Source of the DNA: Streptococcus ratti FA-1 = DSM 20564
GTDB lineage: Bacteria > Bacillota > Bacilli > Lactobacillales > Streptococcaceae
Assembly: GCF_000286075.1 (NCBI RefSeq)
Contig: NZ_AJTZ01000005.1
Location: 1,302,001-1,366,000 of the forward strand
DNA: 64,000 nt
Reading direction: 5' to 3'
Each line of letters starts with the position of its first letter. Within the stretch, counting starts at the first letter, position 1. Below are positions 1-7,890 of the stretch, one piece after another. The position numbers and the translations under genes were made by a program. Below the pieces are notes generated by a model. It was not told the origin of the DNA. It searched no databases and was given only the letters and a program-made list of their open reading frames with translations.

Positions 1-22
1 TTTGGCAGTTTAACACGCAAAA

Positions 23-958
23 CTAATTGTCAAGCTTGTTTAGAAGCTTGTCTTTAAAGTAGTTAAAATAGGTCTTTTTATCAGTTACCGTAACTGTTTT
101 GCCGGTCATACCATATTTAACCAGCTTACTGTCTTTTTTAGAAACCGTTACTTTAGCTGTCACCTTAAAGAGATTGCCGTTTTTAGTCTTGGTAGCTGAT
201 AAGGCAACAGTACTAATTTTACCTTCAAGAGTAATCCTGTCGTTGCCCTTTCTTTCCATAGAAAGCCTAGTCTTTTGCCCCTTCTTCATAGAAACAACAT
301 CATCAGAAGAGACATAGTAGGTGATTAAAACTTTCTTAGTCTTTCTAATGTCAGGGTAGAGCTGCCCAATTTCAGCCCCTTTAGGCATAAGGTTCATCCC
401 TTCATACTTGGGGTTGGTATGGATAATTCCATCGTCTGAAGCAAAGATAGAAACTTTCTTGATTTCATCCCCATCACCCGAATTTTTCTTTTCTGTCTTC
501 TTTTTCTTACTGTCTTTATTGTCAGTATCTTTTTTAGAGTCTTTGCTTTCAGATTTCTTTTCGGATTTTTTCTTGCTAGCTTTTTTATCTGTTTTCTGCT
601 CTTGTTTTTTTGCTTCTTTAGCTCGCTTTTGTCTTTCTTCTACAATCTTCTTTTGTTCAGCCCGACGCTTAGAATCAGCCGTTTCTGAATACTGAATCAG
701 CAGATCGCCTTTTTTAACACTGGCATTGTTATCCAAATTATTTTTGATGATAGAGGTATCACTGTAGGATTGAATAACCGATACTACTCTTGTCGGAGCT
801 ACTTCACCTGTGGATGTGACAGTTATCTCTTTTTTAGCAAAGCAAAGAAACACTGCGATAAAGATAATCAGACAGACTAAAGGAATAATCAGCAGGGTCG
901 CGAAATTATGATAGCGTCTCCTATAAAATTCTGCACTTTGTAAAAATTTAGGATCCAT
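23..958 (-). CDS. comB: ComB/NlmE-type bacteriocin export accessory protein (HlyD-like)
   Basis: Membrane-fusion-like accessory protein that works with the adjacent C39-peptidase ABC exporter to secrete leader-bearing peptides. The 311-residue protein has a short cytoplasmic N-terminus, one membrane segment at about residues 20-42, then an extracellular part. That part holds a very Lys/Ser/Glu/Asp-rich low-complexity stretch (about 95-165) where longer relatives have a coiled coil, followed by a beta-rich region. About 300 residues agrees with the short S. mutans form as I recall it; other streptococcal ComB proteins are about 450. It begins 13 bp after comA, so the two are one operon. Its position next to four bacteriocin genes suggests bacteriocin export, but export of a competence or quorum peptide is also possible. 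Confidence 0.85.
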   Translation of the reverse strand: MDPKFLQSAEFYRRRYHNFATLLIIPLVCLIIFIAVFLCFAKKEITVTSTGEVAPTRVVSVIQSYSDTSIIKNNLDNNASVKKGDLLIQYSETADSKRRAEQKKIVEERQKRAKEAKKQEQKTDKKASKKKSEKKSESKDSKKDTDNKDSKKKKTEKKNSGDGDEIKKVSIFASDDGIIHTNPKYEGMNLMPKGAEIGQLYPDIRKTKKVLITYYVSSDDVVSMKKGQKTRLSMERKGNDRITLEGKISTVALSATKTKNGNLFKVTAKVTVSKKDSKLVKYGMTGKTVTVTDKKTYFNYFKDKLLNKLDN

Positions 959-971
959 GTTATCCCCCTTC

Positions 972-3260
972 TCAATTAAACAGGTTATAATAGAAACCTT
1001 TTTGGGCTAAAAGTTCCTTATGAGTGCCTTGCTCAATAATCTTTCCTTGATCCATCACAATAACATTGTCAGTCCGTTGGGAGATACTTAAGCGGTGGGC
1101 AACAAAGATAATAGTCTTATCCGTCATCTGCAAAAGATTGCTAATGATTTTCTTTTCTGTCAGAATATCAAGACTGCTGGTCGCTTCATCAAGAATCAAA
1201 ACCGGTGCCTTGGTTAAAAGTGCTCTGGCTAAAGCAATCCGCTGTTTTTGACCGCCCGAAACACCGGCACCGTCTGATAATTCGGTCTGGTAGCCCAGCG
1301 GCATTTGTTCAATATCCGAGCGAATCTCAGCAACCTCACAGGCACGAATGATCTCTTCCTGCGTCGTTCCTTCTTTGGCACCCAGAGTCAGATTATCCAT
1401 AATAGAACCGCTGAACACATAGGCCTGCTGAGGCAGGTAGCTGATATGCTGGCGCAGAGCTGTCTTATCAATAATCTTTATATCATTGCCGTTGATACGG
1501 ACAATACCTCTGTTAGGCTCATAAAAATTAACAATCATCTTGGCTAAAGTCGTCTTGCCGGAACCGCTGGGTCCGACAATGCTGACCTTATCTCCTTTTT
1601 TGATAGTCAAGTTGATATTTGACAGAGTATCACGGCCAAAGCCATATTTATAAAAAAGATTTTCAAAGGAAATATCACCGTCTAAAAAGGCATCAGCTGA
1701 CAGTTCACCATCTTTTTCAAACTCAGATTCAACCAAGTAAACCTCATTCAGACGGGTATTGGCAACACGGGCTGACTGCAGTTTGGATTGCAAATTGATA
1801 ATATTTTCAATAGGATTTGAGAAGTAAGACAGCAAGGCATTGAAGGTAATGAGCTGACCGACTGAAATTTTATTATCCATGACTAAGCGAGAGCCGTACC
1901 AGAGAATAACAACATTAAGAATGAGCTTGGCGCCGCTTTTCAGGGCAGATTGAAGGGCACTGTACTTGTGCAGCTTGAAATTCTTTTCCAAATAATCGAC
2001 AAATTCACTATCAACGTTTTGGTAGCGAGTCGTTTCACTCGTGAGTGATTTGATGGTTTCCATCCCGTTGATATCTTCAATGATAGAAGAGCTGACCACA
2101 GCATTGCTTTCCATCACTTCATGATTCATTTTCTCAAAAGGTTTCAAGAAAACAAAAACAATAAGAGCATAAATCGGAATGGAAAGCAGAGTCAGAAAGA
2201 AAAGATTATTATTTTGCACCAGCAAGACTCCGCCAACCAATATAATCATGGTCATATCCAAAAAGATGGAAAAGATGGTTGACGCTACGGCATCAATAAT
2301 TTGATTGGCATCCGTAAAGCGAGAAGTAATCTCACCTGTCCGCCTCGTCGCAAAGAAAGACATAGGCAAAGTAAAGATATGTTTAATATAAGACAGGATG
2401 ACATCAATAACCAAACGCAAACTAAGAACTGCCAAGAGATATTCCTTGGCAAAAGCCATAACTTGTTGAATAATATAGGTAATCACCAAACCAATGGTAA
2501 TAATGCCTAAGGTCGAAACCAGCTGATCAGGAATGTACTCATCCAATATGCCTTGAAGATAGTATGATCCAACAATATCAATCAAAGTCACAATCAAGCT
2601 GGCCATGACAATGTAAGCCATCAAAGCTTTCTGCTTAAAGATCAGCGGGAAAAAGTTAGACAAGCCATTCTTTTTACCTTTATGAGGTTTATAATTTGGC
2701 TGAGGAGCCAAAAAAATAGCCACTCCTGTCCACTCTGACTGAAAGTGTTCCTTGCTCATCCTAGTCACCTTGACTGAAGGATCAGGGTCCCCAATAATCA
2801 GATGATCTTTTTGGTTAGCATAGACAACATAATAATGCTGCAGGCGTTGATTTTTAATCACGTGGACAATGAAAGGATAGGTCAGATCATCATAATCAAA
2901 CAGTGTCATGTCCGCCTTAATAGAACGCGTTTCAAAACCTATCTTCTTAGCAGCTTCAACAATACCAAGGGCTGTCGTTCCTTGCTTATTAGTCTTTGAC
3001 AGCTCCCGCAGATGGGCAAGAGAATAATGCGAGCCATAATGCTTAGCAACAGATGCCAAGGCTGCCGCTCCGCAGTCTCTGGTATCAATCTGGGGCACTA
3101 TCTTATAATGTCTGCGCCAGAATAATCTGGACTGCCCTTCCGGCAATGGCTCAGAAACACCCCTTCTTCCTCTGATAACCCTTTTAACAACTTCTAAAAG
3201 AATGTTAACCAAGACCACTAAAACGATAATTAAAATGATGTAAAAAGTTGTTTGTTTCAT
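972..3260 (-). CDS. comA: ComA/NlmT-type peptidase-containing ABC transporter (PCAT)
   Basis: Exporter that cleaves leader peptides on the cytoplasmic side and pumps the mature peptide out. The 762 residues include an extra N-terminal membrane segment (about 5-25), a C39 cysteine peptidase domain with the catalytic Cys in RDCGAAAL near residue 63, a six-helix ABC membrane domain (about 210-500), and a nucleotide-binding domain with Walker A GPSGSGKTT, signature VSGGQKQR, Walker B VLILDEATSS and a switch His in AHRLS. All catalytic parts are intact. It is the first gene of the comAB operon; its upstream region carries the promoter module seen before the bacteriocin genes. The natural substrates are probably the four peptides encoded at 4.0-6.9 kb. 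Confidence 0.9.
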   Translation of the reverse strand: MKQTTFYIILIIVLVVLVNILLEVVKRVIRGRRGVSEPLPEGQSRLFWRRHYKIVPQIDTRDCGAAALASVAKHYGSHYSLAHLRELSKTNKQGTTALGIVEAAKKIGFETRSIKADMTLFDYDDLTYPFIVHVIKNQRLQHYYVVYANQKDHLIIGDPDPSVKVTRMSKEHFQSEWTGVAIFLAPQPNYKPHKGKKNGLSNFFPLIFKQKALMAYIVMASLIVTLIDIVGSYYLQGILDEYIPDQLVSTLGIITIGLVITYIIQQVMAFAKEYLLAVLSLRLVIDVILSYIKHIFTLPMSFFATRRTGEITSRFTDANQIIDAVASTIFSIFLDMTMIILVGGVLLVQNNNLFFLTLLSIPIYALIVFVFLKPFEKMNHEVMESNAVVSSSIIEDINGMETIKSLTSETTRYQNVDSEFVDYLEKNFKLHKYSALQSALKSGAKLILNVVILWYGSRLVMDNKISVGQLITFNALLSYFSNPIENIINLQSKLQSARVANTRLNEVYLVESEFEKDGELSADAFLDGDISFENLFYKYGFGRDTLSNINLTIKKGDKVSIVGPSGSGKTTLAKMIVNFYEPNRGIVRINGNDIKIIDKTALRQHISYLPQQAYVFSGSIMDNLTLGAKEGTTQEEIIRACEVAEIRSDIEQMPLGYQTELSDGAGVSGGQKQRIALARALLTKAPVLILDEATSSLDILTEKKIISNLLQMTDKTIIFVAHRLSISQRTDNVIVMDQGKIIEQGTHKELLAQKGFYYNLFN

Positions 3261-3540
3261 AAGATGTCTCTCTAAAATAAATTTAAACTGGCTTTTTTAG
3301 AAAAATAATCCAACCCTATTCAAAGGAGAACTTAGGAAGCTAACTATTCCCAGCCATAATCTATATAATCTTTGCCAGACCCTCTGCTTAACCGGACAGA
3401 CGAGTAAATTCCAAGTCTCAATACAGTCAAACATTCTGCTAAATTTGCATCCTCTATTCACTTGACTATTCGTCATTGTAATACTTAAATGTTTCAGATG
3501 CAATAAAATTTCTGATTTTTAACGCAAATAGTAACGAAAC
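3261..3540 (-). promoter_or_regulatory. comA promoter and leader with shared bacteriocin-type module
   Basis: Read on the minus strand, a block containing GCGTTAAAAATCAGAAA (around 3509-3534) is followed by a -10-like TATTACAATGAC (around 3472-3483) and about 200 nt of leader before comA. The same block and spacing recur upstream of the bacteriocin genes starting at 4286 and 6897, which suggests one response regulator (ComE/BlpR type) controls exporter and peptides. A 68-codon frame inside the leader has no good ribosome-binding site and is not taken as a gene. Confidence 0.5.
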
Positions 3541-3662
3541 GCAAAGAACAACAAAAGTTTCTGACGATTATCATTTTATTAATATCTTTGACTTTTTTTG
3601 AAAAAGCCAAATGGCAAACCAGCCAAACTAATTAACTTTTTAATTCATTCAAAAATGAAGAA

Positions 3663-3759
3663 AGCCTAACAATAAATTAGGCTGTGTAAAATGGCATGAA
3701 AAGCCCAAAATATAATAATTTAACAGCTTTGCTCTTGCTAGCCGCAGCAAAGCTTTTTT
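3663..3759. terminator. Two hairpins downstream of the bacteriocin genes
   Basis: Stem AGCCTAA/TTAGGCT (3663-3683) is followed on the minus strand by a T-rich stretch and could end the transcript of the 4.0 kb peptide unit. Stem AGCTTTGCT/AGCAAAGCT (3725-3754) is followed by six Ts on the plus strand, although no plus-strand gene precedes it. Confidence 0.5.
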
Positions 3760-3812
3760 CAGCATGACTTTAATCATCATAAACTGTATCCCTTCTTAAA
3801 AATCATGCGACC

Positions 3813-4000
3813 TTACTTATTTTTGTTTTTTAAATAGGAAATACCAATATAAGCTAACAATAAAATCTGCATAAGAATCACAATTGCAGTGCAGATATAT
3901 CTGACACTATGACTGCTGCTGGAAGAGCTGATAACCGATGGGTCGAGGAAATCACTAGAGCCAGCGTAAAAACCAAAATAATATTATCGCCAAACTTCAT
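3813..4000 (-). pseudogene. Small membrane protein, possible bacteriocin immunity, apparently frameshifted
   Basis: An ATG at 4000 sits 5 nt downstream of the preceding peptide gene's stop, with a strong GGAG ribosome-binding site. The frame it opens reads MKFGDNIIL and ends after 40 residues at 3878. The -1 frame carries what looks like the natural continuation: YYFGFYAGSSDFLDPSV, a Ser run, then a hydrophobic helix (CTAIVILMQILLLAYIG) and a basic tail ending at 3813. The two parts join if one base is missing in the T-rich stretch near 3970. Location directly after a bacteriocin and the C-terminal membrane helix suggest an immunity protein. Either the gene is broken, or the 40-residue product is real and the other frame is coincidence. 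Confidence 0.4.
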
Positions 4001-4004
4001 TATA

Positions 4005-4286
4005 TCACCTACTCCATTTATCACATATTCCATCCTCTGGTAACCCGTGGATAAAGCCAACAGTTCCGCCAATAATCATGCCACCAGTAGTCGTCAGCTC
4101 ACCAAGGCCAGGAATTAACAGACCTTTACTTTTCGCACTAAACCCTGTAGCAACTCCGGCAATTCCTTCAGTAATGCCTAGATCAATTGCAGCACCCAGT
4201 CCTTCGCCTTCAACTCCAGCAAGGTAATCTTCTACTACTGTTTCAAAATGATCAAATGCCATGGAGTTTAAAGTGACTGCATTCAT
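4005..4286 (-). CDS. Class II bacteriocin-like peptide precursor (leader ends G-E)
   Basis: A 93-residue precursor. Residues 1-29 match the leader of three neighbouring peptides (MNAVTLNSMAFDHFE start) and end LAGVEGE, where the canonical double glycine would read LASIEGG. The predicted mature part (about 64 residues) begins GLGAAIDLG, is small-residue rich with GG/GxxxG steps as in two-peptide bacteriocins, and ends in a polar, charged tail with one Cys. A good RBS (AAGAAGAAG) precedes the ATG. The promoter module lies at about 4315-4376. It is followed immediately by an immunity-like ORF. Exported presumably by ComAB; activity is untested. Confidence 0.75.
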   Translation of the reverse strand: MNAVTLNSMAFDHFETVVEDYLAGVEGEGLGAAIDLGITEGIAGVATGFSAKSKGLLIPGLGELTTTGGMIIGGTVGFIHGLPEDGICDKWSR

Positions 4287-4314
4287 AAAACTTCTTCTTT
4301 TCTAAATATTGCTG

Positions 4315-4380
4315 TCATTTTAGCACTTTAAAATGACAGGTGCAATAATATTTCTGATTTTTAACGTTGATGGGAATAAA
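4315..4380 (-). promoter_or_regulatory. Bacteriocin promoter module (copy 2)
   Basis: On the minus strand, CCCATCAACGTTAAAAATCA (about 4356-4375) lies upstream of a TGCTAAAATGAC -10-like box. It is near-identical to the comA copy and clearly related to the copy upstream of the peptide starting at 6897. The likely target of a LytTR-type regulator such as ComE/BlpR, by analogy. Confidence 0.5.
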
Positions 4381-4420
4381 GCGAAAAGCAAGTGTAAAAC
4401 TTCTGATAACTATTAATTTA

Positions 4421-4846
4421 TTAATCTTTATTATTTTTCATTTCGGCTTTCTTTATAGAAAAAAAGCTGAAAAGAGCCATGGCTGTAATAAGAATAAATA
4501 CCAAGGCTGCTATAATTTTTGAATAGCGCCATATAATGACAGCAGTGACTGTCGCAAGTACAAACCAAGAAAGCAAATAAATTATCTTTCGTGTTTGATT
4601 CTCCCGTGTATTAGCGATTGAATCATTTGCTTTTTGATCTCTCTCATTATTTTTTTCTTCGGCTTTCTTTATAGAAAAAAAGCTGAAAAGAGCCATGGCT
4701 GTAATAAGAATAAATATTATTGTTGCTATGATTTTTGAATTTGACCATTCGATCAAGGCAAGACTTGTAGCAAGCAAAAGCCAAGAAAGCAAAGTCATTA
4801 GCCTTCGTGTTTTTTCATCTTTTATTATCATATTAATGTATCCCAT
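4421..4846 (-). CDS. Hydrophobic immunity-like protein with tandem internal duplication
   Basis: A 141-residue membrane protein made of two copies of a unit of about 60 residues. Each copy runs LSWxxLAT, a Trp-containing segment, SKIIA, then FILITAMALFSFFSIKKAE, with two membrane helices per copy. They are joined by a charged linker (about 64-85). At DNA level 59 bases are identical between 4442-4500 and 4658-4716. It starts 8 nt after the stop of the double-glycine peptide at 4855-5088, so it is probably that peptide's immunity protein, doubled by in-frame tandem duplication. An internal ATG five codons in (4831) is an alternative start. I recognise no named family. Confidence 0.7.
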   Translation of the reverse strand: MGYINMIIKDEKTRRLMTLLSWLLLATSLALIEWSNSKIIATIIFILITAMALFSFFSIKKAEEKNNERDQKANDSIANTRENQTRKIIYLLSWFVLATVTAVIIWRYSKIIAALVFILITAMALFSFFSIKKAEMKNNKD

Positions 4847-4854
4847 CCCAATTA

Positions 4855-5088
4855 TTAATTAGCGCCATAGTAAACGGCTGCAGCACCTGCACAGACTTCA
4901 GCACCTAGATAGAACGCAGCACCAACAGGAGTAGTACACGATAGTCCCCCGAGAATGGCAGTTCCCATGGCAAGATAAGAACCAGCAACCCCTTTTATAT
5001 CGAATCCTCCCTCAATACTAGCAAGATGATTCATATCTACTTCATCAAAATTCTCGAATGCCATTGAGTTTAAAGTTAAGGTGTTCAT
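4855..5088 (-). CDS. Class II bacteriocin precursor with canonical double-glycine leader
   Basis: A 77-residue precursor. The leader MNTLTLNSMAFENF...LASIEGG ends in a true Gly-Gly, the site cut by C39 peptidase exporters. The mature part of about 49 residues starts FDIKGVAG and is rich in Gly/Ala with two Cys (in SCTTPVG and VCAGA) that could form a disulfide. It precedes the duplicated immunity-like gene by 8 nt. An upstream block with TTACCTTTTATGTTAA (around 5178-5193) resembles the shared module but lies farther from the -10-like TGCTAAAATAGC. Confidence 0.8.
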   Translation of the reverse strand: MNTLTLNSMAFENFDEVDMNHLASIEGGFDIKGVAGSYLAMGTAILGGLSCTTPVGAAFYLGAEVCAGAAAVYYGAN

Positions 5089-5227
5089 AAACTTCTTTTT
5101 TTAAAATATTGTTGCTATTTTAGCATTCTAAAATATTGTCTATCATATTATATTTAAAGAGAAATATGATTGAAATTCATTAACATAAAAGGTAAACTAT
5201 CTAAAAACTTTATGTAAGAACATGGAA

Positions 5228-5437
5228 TCACCCCTTTTTATTTTTCCAATAATCTTTTATCAGTTGCATCAGTTTGAAGAAATCCTTCCAGCAAAAAACG
5301 AAAACCAACATCGTTCCTATTAAATATATAGTAGAAACAAAATCTCTTATACTTGGAAAGATGGCATATAGTATAAGACAAGTAGGTATAGCCAACATAT
5401 AAGTATAACTAACAATTATAGATTTCTTTGAAAACAT
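5228..5437 (-). CDS. Small membrane protein, putative bacteriocin immunity
   Basis: A 69-residue protein with two hydrophobic helices (about 7-26 and 34-50) and a basic C-terminal tail ending KNKKG. It lies 40 nt downstream of the glycine-rich peptide gene on the same strand, with the RBS GAAGGG before the ATG. The layout bacteriocin then small basic membrane protein is the usual one for immunity genes. No named family is recognised. Confidence 0.6.
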   Translation of the reverse strand: MFSKKSIIVSYTYMLAIPTCLILYAIFPSIRDFVSTIYLIGTMLVFVFCWKDFFKLMQLIKDYWKNKKG

Positions 5438-5477
5438 AAAATTTTCCCTTCAATCATGAGAAATAAAATTACTGTAA

Positions 5478-5807
5478 CTAAAATGAAAGTTTCTCATAAC
5501 CAGTAACAGCTCCGGTGAATCCCCCGCCAATGGCTCCACATACTCCACCAAAGGTTGCACCTATAGCTAATCCAGCAAGAGAAGCAATAGGAACTACCTC
5601 CGGACCTGCCAAGGAGCCAACAATTGAGCCTGCCTTCAGTCCTAACGTTCCACCAGCTATAGCTCCACCTCCGAAACCTCCAACTGCACCGCAGAATCCG
5701 CCTAAAACGGCTCCACCAATTCCTTCACCTTCAACTCCAGCGAGATACTCTTCCCCTGCTGTTTCAAAATGATCAAAGGCCATTGAGTTTAAAGTTACTG
5801 TGTTCAT
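5478..5807 (-). CDS. Glycine-rich two-peptide-type bacteriocin precursor (leader ends G-E)
   Basis: A 109-residue precursor. It shares the leader MNTVTLNSMAFDHFE...LAGVEGE, again with Glu where the second Gly is expected. The mature part (about 80 residues, from GIGGAVLGGFCG) is dense in Gly/Ala with repeated GxxxG spacing and two Cys (GGFCGAVGG and GGVCGAIGG) in similar contexts. This is the pattern of membrane-inserting class IIb peptides. It has its own upstream region without a clear copy of the shared module and is followed by a putative immunity gene. Confidence 0.75.
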   Translation of the reverse strand: MNTVTLNSMAFDHFETAGEEYLAGVEGEGIGGAVLGGFCGAVGGFGGGAIAGGTLGLKAGSIVGSLAGPEVVPIASLAGLAIGATFGGVCGAIGGGFTGAVTGYEKLSF

Positions 5808-5959
5808 AAAAATTTCTTATTAACCAGAATCTACCTTTACTTATGGAATTTTAACTATCTTAACATTTGTAAGAAATACTTACCATATACCGCAATAATA
5901 ATTAAACTTGCCACCAATCTTATGAGGAAAGTAATCAGTTCTATTCTTTTACTTGGCAA

Positions 5960-6064
5960 CTATTTTAGAATAAACACTAAAATGCTCATACTGACTACAT
6001 ACAGCAGACAAATTATTATAAGTTTGTACCGAAATTTTCCTATTAAACTCCCAACATTTTTCAA
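5960..6064 (-). CDS. Possible 34-residue membrane peptide (TTG start)
   Basis: Reading from a TTG at 6064 gives a short basic segment and one hydrophobic helix (KLIIICLLYVVSMSILVFIL) with a terminal Lys. Upstream signals are weak. It lies in the gap between two bacteriocin genes, where an immunity gene would be expected. It could be a decayed fragment. Confidence 0.25.
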   Translation of the reverse strand: MKNVGSLIGKFRYKLIIICLLYVVSMSILVFILK

Positions 6065-6256
6065 ATCTAAATTCCGTATTTATCATAACTGAGACCTTTT
6101 ATAAAGCCATCATATAACCAATAATTTGAACCTTTATTGATTAAGAGTAAAATTAATAAATTGTATGATCGTTTCATCTTTTAGAACTAGGCTACTAAAC
6201 TAGCACCACAGGTCATTAACTGATTAAGTTTAAATTTGAAAATACTTTTGCTTTCA

Positions 6257-6397
6257 CTAATGCAAAAGATAATAAGCAAATAAAGCAAGCAAAATGATGA
6301 CACATATAAATGAAATAATAATGTTTTTACTACGATAAGAAATAAGTGCTAATAAACAAAGAGCAAGCAACACTAAAATTGACTGAATTATGTGCAT
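6257..6397 (-). CDS. Small hydrophobic protein (46 aa), putative immunity
   Basis: The frame from the ATG at 6397 encodes 46 residues: a helix (SILVLLALCLLALI), a short loop SYRSKN, and a second helix (IIISFICVIILLALFAYY). An AAAGGG sequence lies 12-14 nt upstream, a little far for an ideal ribosome-binding site. It follows the peptide gene at 6619-6897 by about 220 nt on the same strand. Like its neighbours it resembles the small membrane proteins that accompany streptococcal bacteriocins. Confidence 0.45.
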   Translation of the reverse strand: MHIIQSILVLLALCLLALISYRSKNIIISFICVIILLALFAYYLLH

Positions 6398-6618
6398 AAA
6401 CCAACATCACCCTTTCTAAATTTGTGTTGATATTTTTAATAAATTCAATAACATACCTTATACTTAGAATAGACTAACATTCGTATTCCAAAAGAAAAAT
6501 ACTGTTGAAATTATTAAAGTTAACTCTACACCTACTTTAATAAGTGTAGTACCAATTGAAATATACAATTGATTTCCAATATATAGAAATGATTCAATAG
6601 ATAACTAGAAGCTGTTAA

Positions 6619-6897
6619 TTACCAGAAGCCTCCATCTCCCCATCCTTCTCTAGCACCAATATAAACACCTGCTACTGTCGTCAAGCCGAGAGTCCCAAGA
6701 GCTAGATAAGGTCCTGCAACTGGAACTCTCCACAAAAATTGAGCTGGCTTGAAACCAGCTGTGAACCCTGTTCCAGCTCCTAAAACTCCACCAGCAATTG
6801 CTCCAACAAAACCTGATCCATCAATATCTGCAAGATAATCTTCTCCTACTGTTTCAAAATGATCAAATGCCATTGAGTCTAAAGTTAAGGTGTTCAT
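6619..6897 (-). CDS. Class II bacteriocin-like precursor (leader ends G-S)
   Basis: A 92-residue precursor. The leader MNTLTLDSMAFDHFE...LADIDGS aligns with the other three but ends Gly-Ser. The mature part of about 63 residues (GFVGAIAGGVLGAGTG...) has GxxxG-rich segments and a Trp/Gly-rich C-terminus (EGWGDGGFW). The promoter module and a GTTAGAATGG -10-like box are clear upstream. It is the first of the four peptide units read from the ula side. Confidence 0.75.
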   Translation of the reverse strand: MNTLTLDSMAFDHFETVGEDYLADIDGSGFVGAIAGGVLGAGTGFTAGFKPAQFLWRVPVAGPYLALGTLGLTTVAGVYIGAREGWGDGGFW

Positions 6898-6914
6898 AAA
6901 ACTTCTCCTTTTCT

Positions 6915-6995
6915 AAATATTGCTGCCATTCTAACATTTTGAAATGACATAGGCAATAATATTCCAGAATTTTAACACAGATGGTAATAAAGCGA
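6915..6995 (-). promoter_or_regulatory. Bacteriocin promoter module (copy 3)
   Basis: Minus-strand TTACCATCTGTGTTAAAATT (about 6965-6985) followed about 50 nt downstream by TTAGAATGG. Conserved with the comA copy and the copy upstream of the 4286 start. Confidence 0.5.
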
Positions 6996-7118
6996 AAGAA
7001 ATACACAAATTTTCTGGTAAATTATATTTTTTTAATGCTATTCACAGTTTTATAAAAAACTAACGAACTATATAAGGTAATTATAACTTGTATAAACAAA
7101 TCTTTTTTTGAAAGTAAA

Positions 7119-7144
7119 AAGACAAACCTTGAAAAGTTTGCCTT
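7119..7144 (-). terminator. Terminator of the ula operon
   Basis: Stem AAGGCAAAC/GTTTGTCTT read on the minus strand, running into TTTTTAC, 28 nt after the ulaF stop. Confidence 0.6.
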
Positions 7145-7171
7145 CAATCTGAGACGAGATCCGTTTTTTTC

Positions 7172-7888
7172 TTAATGGGCATCGCCTTTTTGTCCATAGT
7201 AAGCATTTGGACCATGTTTACGAAGATAGTGTTTATCCAAAATGTATTGTGGAGCTGGTTCTACACGCGGATTGATTTGTTCTGTGAAGCGGTTCATTTT
7301 CGCTACTTCTTCAAGCACAACCGCATGGTAAACAGCCTGCGCTGGATCTTTACCCCACGTGAATGGACCGTGATTGCGAACCACAATGCCTGGCACAGCT
7401 ACTGGATCAAGGCCACGGTTGGTAAATTCTTCGATAATCACTGTACCAGTTTCTTTTTCGTAAGCTGAATTGACTTCATCAGCTGTCAATGAACGTGCGC
7501 AAGGTACCGGTCCATAGAAATAGTCTGCGTGTGTTGTTCCATAGAAAGGAATATCTCGACCAGCTTGTGCCCAGCCAACAGCCTCTGTTGAGTGCGTATG
7601 AACAATACCGCCAATTTCTGGCCAAGCCTTATATAGCTCAACATGGGTTGGTAAATCAGACGATGGATTGAGATTGCCTTCAACAATATTTCCATCAAGA
7701 TCAGTTACCACCATATTTTCAGGTGTCAATTTATCGTAGTCAACACCAGAAGGCTTGATGACAATGAGTCCTGCTTCACGGTCAACCTCTGAAACATTGC
7801 CCCAAGTAAATTTGACGAGTCCATGTGCTGGCAGTGATTTATTGGCATCACAGACACGCCTGCGCATTTCTGCTAATGATTTTGCCAT
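7172..7888 (-). CDS. ulaF: L-ribulose-5-phosphate 4-epimerase
   Basis: Class II aldolase-type zinc enzyme that converts L-ribulose 5-phosphate to D-xylulose 5-phosphate, the last step of L-ascorbate breakdown. The 238 residues carry the metal ligands in HTHSTEAVGWAQAG (about 96-109) and in RNHGPFTWG (about 171-179), and match the usual 230-residue length. It follows ulaE by 2 nt, so it is in the same operon. The paralogue AraD does the same reaction in arabinose use; operon context favours UlaF. Confidence 0.93.
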   Translation of the reverse strand: MAKSLAEMRRRVCDANKSLPAHGLVKFTWGNVSEVDREAGLIVIKPSGVDYDKLTPENMVVTDLDGNIVEGNLNPSSDLPTHVELYKAWPEIGGIVHTHSTEAVGWAQAGRDIPFYGTTHADYFYGPVPCARSLTADEVNSAYEKETGTVIIEEFTNRGLDPVAVPGIVVRNHGPFTWGKDPAQAVYHAVVLEEVAKMNRFTEQINPRVEPAPQYILDKHYLRKHGPNAYYGQKGDAH

Positions 7889-7890
7889 TT

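Noticed and set aside
408..695. Plus-strand Phe/Leu/Ser-rich frame opposite comB
   Set aside because: Antisense shadow of the Lys/Ser-rich low-complexity part of ComB.
3297..3503. 68-codon minus-strand frame upstream of comA
   Set aside because: It lies in the comA leader downstream of the promoter-like module, has no ribosome-binding site and no family resemblance.
5515..5772. Plus-strand Pro/Ala-rich frame
   Set aside because: Mirror of the glycine-rich bacteriocin gene on the other strand; Gly codons read as Pro.
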